38,108 nt of DNA, taken from the NCBI GenBank assembly GCA_016210565.1, contig JACQUA010000229.1:1-38108 (forward strand). The letters are read 5' to 3'. Below are positions 31,713 to 38,108 of the stretch, one piece after another. The notes beneath the pieces were generated by a model, which had not been told where the DNA came from, did no database searches, and worked only from the letters and a program-made list of their open reading frames with translations. This stretch comes from Chloroflexota bacterium. GTDB taxonomy: Bacteria; Chloroflexota; Dehalococcoidia; JACQUA01. The position numbers and the translations under genes are program-made. Each line of letters starts with the position of its first letter. Positions within the stretch are counted from its first letter, which is position 1.

Positions 31713-32323
31713 AGATTGTCTTGTTCGTGGAGGGGCTCACGGAAAGGAAGGCCGTGCCGCAGTTTCTTAAGCGTTGGCTGGATTCTCAAACTACCCGGCC
31801 TGTTGGCATCCAACCAGTCAGGTTCGAAGGCTGGCCAGAACTTATCAACGATTCGCCGAAGAAGGCCAGGATGTACCTTTCGAGTCGGGACGTAATAGCG
31901 GTCGTAGCGCTGCTTGATCTCTATGGCCCCCAGATATATCCTCAGCACATTGACACTGCCTCACAGCGCTACGATTGGGCCAAGCACGATTTAGAAAGGA
32001 AAGTCGGCGACGCAAGGTTCTTTCAGTTTTTTGTGGTACACGAAGTCGAGGCATGGCTTTTAAGTGACCAGAGCATCTTTCCTCGTGACATCGCAGCTAC
32101 CGTTGCTCGCCTCCAACGGCCTGAGGAAGTGGATTTCGAAGAACCGCCTGCGAAACTGTTGAAACGCCTTTACAAGGCCAGCTCCGGACACGCCTACAAG
32201 AAGGTAACCCAAGGCCAACAACTGTTCAAAAAGCTTGACCCGGCTATTGCTTACAATCAATGTCCTCGACTGAAAGATCTCTTAGATAAGATGCTGGAAG
32301 TGGCTCGGCAAAACGGACTCTAG
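31709..32323 (+). CDS. DUF4276 protein (TOPRIM-like, putative defence effector)
   Basis: This 204-residue protein opens with IVLFVEGLTE (Glu8), has the acidic LLDLYG (Asp70), and a HEVEAWLLSD segment at 111-120. This pattern is typical of DUF4276 and consistent with a TOPRIM-type metal site. Its ATG overlaps the stop of the AAA gene. Partners of this kind are proposed to be nucleases or effectors released or activated by the ATPase on phage infection. The enzymatic activity of this family is not established to my knowledge, and the role here is inferred from the pairing. It converges with the endonuclease V gene. No terminator is seen between them. Confidence 0.85.
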   Translation: MKIVLFVEGLTERKAVPQFLKRWLDSQTTRPVGIQPVRFEGWPELINDSPKKARMYLSSRDVIAVVALLDLYGPQIYPQHIDTASQRYDWAKHDLERKVGDARFFQFFVVHEVEAWLLSDQSIFPRDIAATVARLQRPEEVDFEEPPAKLLKRLYKASSGHAYKKVTQGQQLFKKLDPAIAYNQCPRLKDLLDKMLEVARQNGL

Positions 32324-32380
32324 AGATTGGGCCACCGAGAGCATCGGTTAACTTACTCCTACTTGCATCTGTTTCAGCTA

Positions 32381-33067
32381 TTAGTGTGGTTCAGTTTCGG
32401 CCAGCCATCTGCCCGCCGCCTGGTGGGCCAGGCGGGCCGGCTCCGGTAGGCGGCAGCGGGGACTGCACCGCAGCGTCCAGGCAATGGCCGATTCCAGGTC
32501 TATCTTGTGCCCGATGGACACGTAGACCGGCTTGACCCCATCCCGCGTCCGCAGGGCGGCGCCGACAACCTCGCCATGGTCAGTCAGATGGCAGTAGCTG
32601 CCGCCCTTTGCTTCCGGTGGAGTGCAGTCACCGATCAGCCGCGACTTGGCGCAGCCGATGGTGGGTTTGTCCAGCAGCAGCCCGAGATGGCAGGCGATGC
32701 CCATCCTCCGGGGGTGGGCCAGCCCCTGCCCATCCACGAACAGGAGGTCCGGGTCCGTCTTCAGCTTCTCCCAGGCCGCCAGGACCACCGGGGCCTCCCG
32801 GAAACTCAAGAGGCCGGGAACATAGGGAAAGTTCACTTCCATTTCCGCGGTCTTTACCTCTACAAGCTCGAGCTCAGGGAAAGTCAGGACCACCACGGCG
32901 CCCCTTGCCGGGCCGCTTCTCCGGATAACGCTGGAGATATCCGTTCCGGCCACGAAGCGCACCGGGCCAACCTCGTTCAGGGTAACCACCCGCGCCGCCA
33001 GCCCGAGCTGGATTTCCCTGGCCTCGGCGGGGCTCACATCCCAGCGGTGCAGTTGATTGACTGTCAT
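32381..33067 (-). CDS. nfi: Endonuclease V
   Basis: This 228-residue deoxyinosine 3' endonuclease initiates repair of deaminated adenine and can also act on inosine in RNA. Conserved residues are visible: Asp43 (GTDIS), Glu91 (SFREAP), Asp112 (VDGQG), His187 (SIGHKID), the wedge motif PYVPG at 81-85, and the HPRRMGIACHLG block. The ATG at 33067 is chosen because an in-frame start at 33118 would add 17 residues encoded by an R1-type repeat. The gene is transcribed alone toward the AAA/DUF4276 pair. Confidence 0.95.
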   Translation of the reverse strand: MTVNQLHRWDVSPAEAREIQLGLAARVVTLNEVGPVRFVAGTDISSVIRRSGPARGAVVVLTFPELELVEVKTAEMEVNFPYVPGLLSFREAPVVLAAWEKLKTDPDLLFVDGQGLAHPRRMGIACHLGLLLDKPTIGCAKSRLIGDCTPPEAKGGSYCHLTDHGEVVGAALRTRDGVKPVYVSIGHKIDLESAIAWTLRCSPRCRLPEPARLAHQAAGRWLAETEPH

Positions 33068-33080
33068 GGAAGGATTATAA

Positions 33081-33220
33081 CAGTCATCAGTCGATAGTCG
33101 GTAGTCGATAGTCGCCAATCTGAGCAGTCAAGCGGTCGGGCTGTCGGGGGAGGGGAACTCAATAACTCAATAACTCAATAAACTCCCCCCGGGAAGGCTA
33201 AAGCCATGGGCTACACCCTG
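33081..33220. repeat. R1-like units, 8-bp tandem repeat and R7
   Basis: CAGTCATCAGTCGATAGTCG-type units (33081-33147) are followed by three perfect copies of AACTCAAT (33156-33179) and an R7 piece, GGCTAAAGCCATGGGCTAC (33196-33214). No gene is visible between endonuclease V and the giant gene. Confidence 0.75.
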
Positions 33221-33236
33221 GGTCCCCGGACGCCTA

Positions 33237-33265
33237 TTGACATCGTCTTCCCACCGTGCCAAAAT
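33237..33265 (+). promoter_or_regulatory. Probable promoter of the giant dockerin gene
   Basis: TTGACA (33237-33242) and CAAAAT (33260-33265) are 17 bases apart. AAGGAG at 33327-33332 lies 7 nt before the ATG at 33340. Confidence 0.5.
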
Positions 33266-33339
33266 AGGACGGTTTTGGCGCGGCCCCTTGTTTCTCCTGT
33301 ACCGCCAGGGTAGCCTGTGGTTCCAGAAGGAGAAGTACC

Positions 33340-36300
33340 ATGGTGCAGCACAATCGGTCAAGGTTCGTGATCGCGGCTTTTGCAGTCATTTGCCTATTCC
33401 TGTCCGTGTCCCTCCTCCTTCCACCCGCCGGCGCCTTCGCCGGCGGCAACGTCACCGGGCTTGACGGTACTGGCCTGCCGCCGGCGCAACCGCCCCCGCC
33501 ACCCGCGGGGAGTATGTCCGGCAGGGTCACTGAACTCAACGGCGTTACTGGCATCTCCGGCGTCACCGTTAGCGTCAGGACCACGACCTCCGGGACAACC
33601 GTGGCATCGGCGGCCACCGGGACCGATGGCGCCTATGCCGTGACCGGCCTGGCAGCCGGACAATATTATGCCTGGACCTCCAAGACCAACTACGAACGGA
33701 AGTATTACAGTAATGTCTACACCAGCGGCGAGGCGACCGCCATTCCGGTAACTTCCGGGACCGACACGCCCAACATAAATTTCTCCCTGGGACCCGGGGG
33801 TAGCATCTCCGGCACGGTACGAAACGCCGATGGGACGGCAGCACTGGCCGATATGCACCTGGGAGCGAAGCGAAGCAACTGGAGCAACGAGAGGGGCGCC
33901 AGGAGCACAGGCAACGGGACCTACACTATCTCCGGCCTTCCCTACGGCGACTACACCATTTACGCGGGGCGGGGGGAAATGGAAGGCGGCGACCCCAGCT
34001 ATGTCCGCGAGTACTACAACGAGAAGGCCATCAACCAGCTTCCAGACACAGTGACCGTGTCGTCGGGCAACAATCCCTCCGGCGTGAACTTTACCCTGGC
34101 CACCGGCGGCGCCATCTCCGGCCGCATCACCCGCGCCGAGGACGGGGCCGGTATCAACGCTGCCAAGGTTTCCGCCTATTTCCAGGGGACCTGGGAGTGG
34201 GTTAATGACGCCACCGCGGACGCCAGCGGCAACTACACCCTGACCGGTATGCCGGCGGGACAGTTCGTGGTCACGGCCTGGGCTGACGGGAGGGAACGCA
34301 GGTATTACCCCAACGGCTACGGTAGGGACAACGGCGGAGCCGTCAGCGTATTTCCTCCGGCCGCTGCCGCCAACATCAACATATCCCTGGGCCCGGGCGG
34401 CACGGTTTCAGGCACGGTGCGCAACGCCGATGGCTCGGCTGGCCTGGCCGGCATGAACATCAACGCCAGTTTCGCCGATGGCAAATCAGGGGGATTTGGC
34501 GCCACCAGCCGCAGCGACGGCTCCTATACCATTAGCGGCCTCCCCTATGACACCTACAAAATCTACGCCGGCAGAGGCGAGCTCAACGGCGGCGACCCCA
34601 GCTATGCACGAGAGTATTACAATAACAGGGCCATCAATCAGTCCCCGGACCCGGTGGCCGTGGCCGCCGGCGTCAATCCCACCGGCATCGACTTCACCCT
34701 GGCCGTTGGCGGCGCCATCTCGGGTCGCATAACCCGGGAGGATGGGACCACGCCCATCTCCGGAGCCACGGTGAGAGCCTATTTCTACAGTGCCGGCGAA
34801 TGGGTGAATGACGCCACCACCGCTTCCGACGGGACCTACACCATTCCCGGAATACCAACCGGACAGTTTGCGGTCTACGCCAGGGCCGGCGGCAGAGAAC
34901 TCAAATACTTCGGAAATGCCTACACCCGGACGGCGTCTACACCTGTTTATGTCGCCACGCCCAATAACACCCCCAGCATCAATATCTCCCTCGGCCCCGG
35001 CGGCTCCATTTCCGGAACGGTGCGCAACGCCGACGGCTCGGCAACGCTACCTAACATGCGCGTCGAAGCCCAGCCCACCGACGGCAGCAGTTGGAACATG
35101 AGCGCGACCAGCCGGAGCGACGGCGCCTACACCATCTCTTACCTCCCGTACAACACGTACAAACTGTGGGCCGGCAGAGGCGAGCTCAACGGCGGCGACC
35201 CCAGCTATGCCCGAGAGGTTTACAGTAACAGGGCCATCAATCAGTCCCCGGACCCGGTGGCCGTGGCCGCCGGCGTCAATGCTACCGGCATCGACTTCAC
35301 CCTGGCCATTGGCGGCGCCATTTCCGGCCGCATCACCCGGGAGGATGCGACAGGTATTCCCGGGGCGCGGGTTTACGCCTACTTTGACGACACCTGGGAG
35401 TGGGTGAATGATGCCACCACAGCTTCCGACGGGACGTATACCATTCCCGGCGTTCCTCCCGGCCAGTTCGTGGTCTCGGCTTGGGCCGACGGGCGGGAAC
35501 GAAAATACTACGGGAATGTCTACGCGCGGGAGAACGCCGCTCCGGTCGTTGTGGGTGCGCCCGGTACCGCCTCCGGCTTCAACATATCGTTGGGCCCGGG
35601 TGGCACGGTCTCAGGCACGGTCCGCAACGCCGACGGGTCTGCGGCGCTGCCCAATCAGCGCGTCTACGCCCAGTCCACCGACTCCACCTGGAACTCTGCC
35701 GCCACCAGCCGCGGGGACGGCACGTACACCATAACCGGGCTCCCCTACCGGTCCTACAAGGTCTACGCCGGAAGGGGTGAGCTCGCCGGCGGCGATCCCC
35801 GCTATGCCAGGGAATACTACAACAACAAGGCCATGAACCAGACGCCCGACCCGGTAAACGTGGCCGCCGGGGTCAATCCCACCGGCATCGACTTCACCCT
35901 GGGCATCGGCGGCTCGATCTCCGGCCGCATAACCCGGTCGGAGGACGGAACCGGCATTTCAGGAGCCACGGCCTATGCCTACCACAACACCGGCGAACTG
36001 GCAAACCAGGCCAACGCCGACTCCAATGGCTACTATACCATTCCCGGCATACCTTCGGGCCAATTCTACGTGGCCGCCTGGGCCAGCGGGCGAGAATGGA
36101 AGTACTATAACAATGTCTATCTCCGGGTGGACGGCGCGCTGGTCACGGTAAACTCGCCCGGCAATACGGCCGGGATTGACTTCTCCCTGGGGCCCGGCGG
36201 CAGCATCTCCGGCGTGGTGACCGGAAGTGGCCCCCTGGCCAACATCAGCATCAACGCCAGGCAAAATGAATGGCCCAGCGCCAGGGGGGGCACCAGCAAC

Positions 36301-37956
36301 GAGATCGGCGCCTACACCATCAACGGCCTGCCCTACGGCAGCTACAAAGTCTACAACGCCGGCTCGCAGAGCGATCCGGCCTTCCGGTATCTCACCGAGT
36401 ACTTTCAGGAGCAGGCAAGCTGGGGAACGGCCAACCCGGTTGTCCTGTCTGCCGGCAGTCCCAGCGTCTCCAGCGTCAATTTCAGCCTGGTGCGGCCATC
36501 TGGCTCCATCAGCGGCAACATAACGTACGCCGGCTCGCTGACCGGACCGCGGAACCTGTACGTTGCCTCGGTGGGCGAGAACATCGGTACCCTTCACGGC
36601 CCGTCCATTGCCTTTACCGGCCCGGGAACCTACCCGTACAGCATTCCCTATTTGCAGGACGGCTTATACGTGGTCAGGGCCTGGATAGACGCCGACAACA
36701 GCGGCGGCAACACGCCCACCCAGGTTGATCCTGCCGTCTTCCGCGGCGACCCCATCTTCATCTCCGGGGGATCTTCTGTCAACGGAATTAACCTCAGCCT
36801 CACCGATCCGGCGGGCGCCATCAGCGGCTCGGTGAGCTATGCCGGCGCCGTCGCCGGCAGCCACAAGATCACGGTCAGGCTGCATCCGCTGGGGCCATGG
36901 GGAAATCCGACCCGCGGATTATACCCCGTCACGCTGAACACCCCGGGACCATTCACCTTTACCCCGGTATCCAACGGGCGATACTGGGTATCCGCCTACC
37001 TGGACGCTAACGACAACGGCGCCTTCGACCCCACCGACCCCCTGGGTGTTCTGGGGGGTGACGTGCCCCAGTTCGTTGAAATCAACGGCAACAACATCGT
37101 GGGCGGGCTGCCAGTGGTCATCCGCGATCCAGGGACCGTCAGCGGGACCATCAGCTATGGCAGCGCCATACCCGATCCCGGAAACTACCGGGTGATCTTC
37201 TTTGCCGTCCAGTTCTGGGGACCCTTCCGGGAATACGCCTTTTCCGGGTATCGCCAGGGTCCGGGCAGCTACTCGCTCCCGGTTCCGGCGGGCAGATACG
37301 TTGTCTTCGCGTTTCTGGATGCAGGCTGGGACACGGGCCTCACCACCGGCGACCCCTGGGGCGTCTACGGGGACATGTCCCTGGTCACCGTTTCGCCGGG
37401 AGGGACCAGCAGTATCGACGTGGCCATGAGCGACGCCGTTCGCGGCATTGTCTGGGGCGCTGCCTTCCTGGAGGCCGGCAAGCATCCGGCCGGGACGGCG
37501 GTCAACATTTCCGGCCCTGTTTCCAGGACCATCACCACCGGAGACGGCGGCGAGTTCATCGCTGTCCTCCCTGCCGGTACCGGCTACAACATTGTCGTCT
37601 CCCGGAGCGGTTTCCTGCCCTGGGAGATAACCAACGTCCAGGTGCTGGATATCGGGACCGCGCCCACCATGCTGGCGCCGGCGACGCTGCTGGCAGGAAA
37701 CGCCGACAACAACAATCGCATCGACGTGCTGGACCTGGCCGCGGTGGCCGCCGCCTTCAACACCAGGCCGCCTTCGAACCCGAATGCCGATTTCAACGGG
37801 GACGGCATCGTTGACATCTATGACCTGTTCTGGGTGGGCAAGAACTTCGGGCAGGTACCGGCGGCCCCGCGCCCGGCGCAGCCGGGCGCTCGCCTGGGCC
37901 CGGGGGAGAGAGAACCCGCCGGCCCCCTTTCCTCTCCCTCGATGGGAGAGGATTAA
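33340..37956 (+). CDS. Giant secreted protein of carboxypeptidase-regulatory-like modules with C-terminal dockerin
   Basis: This 1538-residue protein has an N-terminal signal (about 8-34), a short Pro linker and about 14 beta-sandwich modules of 90-105 residues. The modules resemble CarboxypepD_reg/SdrD-B-like domains, most beginning GGxISGxV or GGxISGRI and containing YTISGLPYG-type centres. Two module subtypes alternate from about 145 to 920 (RNADGS... with GRGELNGGDPSYAREYYNN; and RITRED... with WEWVNDATT). Modules near 550-620 and 750-820 are almost identical in DNA. A type I dockerin ends the fold (about 1454-1505: NADNNNRIDVLDLAA and DFNGDGIVDIYDLF). The protein probably forms a long rod outside the cell, anchored to or assembled with cohesins such as those in the RCC1 protein of this window. 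No enzyme domain is seen. The stop codon lies in the R9 repeat. Confidence 0.92.
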   Translation: MVQHNRSRFVIAAFAVICLFLSVSLLLPPAGAFAGGNVTGLDGTGLPPAQPPPPPAGSMSGRVTELNGVTGISGVTVSVRTTTSGTTVASAATGTDGAYAVTGLAAGQYYAWTSKTNYERKYYSNVYTSGEATAIPVTSGTDTPNINFSLGPGGSISGTVRNADGTAALADMHLGAKRSNWSNERGARSTGNGTYTISGLPYGDYTIYAGRGEMEGGDPSYVREYYNEKAINQLPDTVTVSSGNNPSGVNFTLATGGAISGRITRAEDGAGINAAKVSAYFQGTWEWVNDATADASGNYTLTGMPAGQFVVTAWADGRERRYYPNGYGRDNGGAVSVFPPAAAANINISLGPGGTVSGTVRNADGSAGLAGMNINASFADGKSGGFGATSRSDGSYTISGLPYDTYKIYAGRGELNGGDPSYAREYYNNRAINQSPDPVAVAAGVNPTGIDFTLAVGGAISGRITREDGTTPISGATVRAYFYSAGEWVNDATTASDGTYTIPGIPTGQFAVYARAGGRELKYFGNAYTRTASTPVYVATPNNTPSINISLGPGGSISGTVRNADGSATLPNMRVEAQPTDGSSWNMSATSRSDGAYTISYLPYNTYKLWAGRGELNGGDPSYAREVYSNRAINQSPDPVAVAAGVNATGIDFTLAIGGAISGRITREDATGIPGARVYAYFDDTWEWVNDATTASDGTYTIPGVPPGQFVVSAWADGRERKYYGNVYARENAAPVVVGAPGTASGFNISLGPGGTVSGTVRNADGSAALPNQRVYAQSTDSTWNSAATSRGDGTYTITGLPYRSYKVYAGRGELAGGDPRYAREYYNNKAMNQTPDPVNVAAGVNPTGIDFTLGIGGSISGRITRSEDGTGISGATAYAYHNTGELANQANADSNGYYTIPGIPSGQFYVAAWASGREWKYYNNVYLRVDGALVTVNSPGNTAGIDFSLGPGGSISGVVTGSGPLANISINARQNEWPSARGGTSNEIGAYTINGLPYGSYKVYNAGSQSDPAFRYLTEYFQEQASWGTANPVVLSAGSPSVSSVNFSLVRPSGSISGNITYAGSLTGPRNLYVASVGENIGTLHGPSIAFTGPGTYPYSIPYLQDGLYVVRAWIDADNSGGNTPTQVDPAVFRGDPIFISGGSSVNGINLSLTDPAGAISGSVSYAGAVAGSHKITVRLHPLGPWGNPTRGLYPVTLNTPGPFTFTPVSNGRYWVSAYLDANDNGAFDPTDPLGVLGGDVPQFVEINGNNIVGGLPVVIRDPGTVSGTISYGSAIPDPGNYRVIFFAVQFWGPFREYAFSGYRQGPGSYSLPVPAGRYVVFAFLDAGWDTGLTTGDPWGVYGDMSLVTVSPGGTSSIDVAMSDAVRGIVWGAAFLEAGKHPAGTAVNISGPVSRTITTGDGGEFIAVLPAGTGYNIVVSRSGFLPWEITNVQVLDIGTAPTMLAPATLLAGNADNNNRIDVLDLAAVAAAFNTRPPSNPNADFNGDGIVDIYDLFWVGKNFGQVPAAPRPAQPGARLGPGEREPAGPLSSPSMGED
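34400..35930 (+). repeat. Long in-frame tandem duplications inside the giant dockerin gene
   Basis: Module pairs recur with a spacing of about 600 bp. The stretch encoding GRGELNGGDPSYARE through PVAVAAGVN is nearly base-identical near 34570-34700 and 35170-35300, and close near 35770-35900. This indicates recent duplication of a two-module unit or gene conversion. Confidence 0.85.
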
Positions 37957-37968
37957 GGTGAGGGTGAA
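37930..37968 (+). repeat. R9 hairpin repeat forming the 3' end of the dockerin gene
   Basis: TCCTCTCCC pairs with GGGAGAGGA around TCGAT; GATTAAGGTGAGGGTGAA follows. It encodes the last residues (SSPSMGED) and the stop region, the same relation as at the end of the MoxR gene (2268-2305). Confidence 0.8.
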
Positions 37969-37989
37969 GTTCTCCCGCTCAGTCTGTCA

Positions 37990-38065
37990 AGACCGAACAT
38001 CGGTAACACTTTAGACCGAGGACATGGGTAACACTTCTCCCCCTCGATGATTGGTAGGGGGCGTT
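37990..38065. mobile_element. Possible end of an IS481-like insertion sequence
   Basis: GACCGAACATCGGTAACACT and GACCGAGGACATGGGTAACA are near-direct repeats. Ends containing GACATGGGTAACA are, from memory, typical of IS481-type elements. Only the edge is in the window, so this is tentative. Confidence 0.35.
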
Positions 38066-38108
38066 ATGATCCAGGTTGAGTCATTCAAGACACCTAGTGG
38101 GTGGAAGC
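38066..38108 (+). CDS. Start of an open frame cut by the window edge
   Basis: ATG at 38066 is preceded by GGTAGGGGGC and reads MIQVESFKTPSGWK before the window ends. It may be the first gene of the insertion sequence suggested at 37990-38065. No family can be assigned from 14 residues. Confidence 0.35.
   Translation, partial: MIQVESFKTPSGWK

Noticed and set aside
34478..36728. Pro/Ser/Ala-rich alternate-frame translations inside the giant dockerin gene
   Set aside because: They arise from the repetitive GC-rich coding sequence in other frames.

Overview
The window is high-GC bacterial chromosome with many short operons separated by dense repeat mosaics. The gene content points to Chloroflexota, possibly a Dehalococcoidia-like lineage: lipoproteins with long Pro/Thr/Ala linkers, a PDZ-less membrane protease, dockerin-bearing giant proteins, a tricarboxylate-type binding protein, and many toxin-antitoxin-like pairs. 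That assignment is an inference from style and content. No marker gene here fixes it.

Layout. 1-6250 (+): a membrane trypsin-like protease; a MoxR ATPase, DUF58 and BatA-type VWA cluster; and an orphan tripartite-tricarboxylate-type binding lipoprotein. 6307-7319 (-): a Panacea (DUF4065) gene coupled by TAATG to an unidentified small protein, probably a toxin-antitoxin pair. 7455-15931: a tRNA-Ser(UGA) gene that has served as an integration site at least twice. The native 5' half of the tRNA lies at 7455-7493, a second 5' half at 14625-14663, and the complete tRNA at 15841-15931. Each of the two inserted segments starts with a related left end. Each carries a NYN-domain nuclease gene with its own strong promoter and a two-hairpin leader, and each ends in the remains of a tyrosine recombinase followed directly by a tRNA 5' half. 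The first segment also holds a toxin-antitoxin-like pair and a 1578-residue RCC1/lectin/cohesin/dockerin protein. 16222-17686 (+): a nucleotidyltransferase/HEPN pair and a small orphan protein. 18146-22431 (-): winged-helix, zinc-containing AAA+ and VWA proteins. 22757-30014 (-): an ArsB/NhaD-type permease, a family-5 peptide-binding lipoprotein, and the coupled operon prfB - metallopeptidase lipoprotein - radC. The prfB gene is read through a programmed +1 frameshift. 30495-32323 (+): a lower-GC AAA ATPase/DUF4276 pair that looks like anti-phage defence. 32381-33067 (-): endonuclease V. 33340-37956 (+): a giant secreted protein made of carboxypeptidase-regulatory-like modules with a C-terminal dockerin. 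The right edge may enter an insertion sequence.

The strongest candidate for an undescribed system is the two-gene unit shared by both tRNA-inserted segments: a NYN nuclease, transcribed from TTGACA-N18-TACTAT through a roughly 67-nt leader, divergent from an integrase gene that carries the tRNA 5' half. The two leaders have different stem sequences but keep the pairing. They share a loop core and lack a Shine-Dalgarno sequence. Covarying stems are direct evidence for a functional RNA structure next to a putative RNase.

Gaps between genes hold at least ten families of short dispersed, mostly palindromic repeats (named R1-R11 below). Several are nested inside one another as large palindromes.
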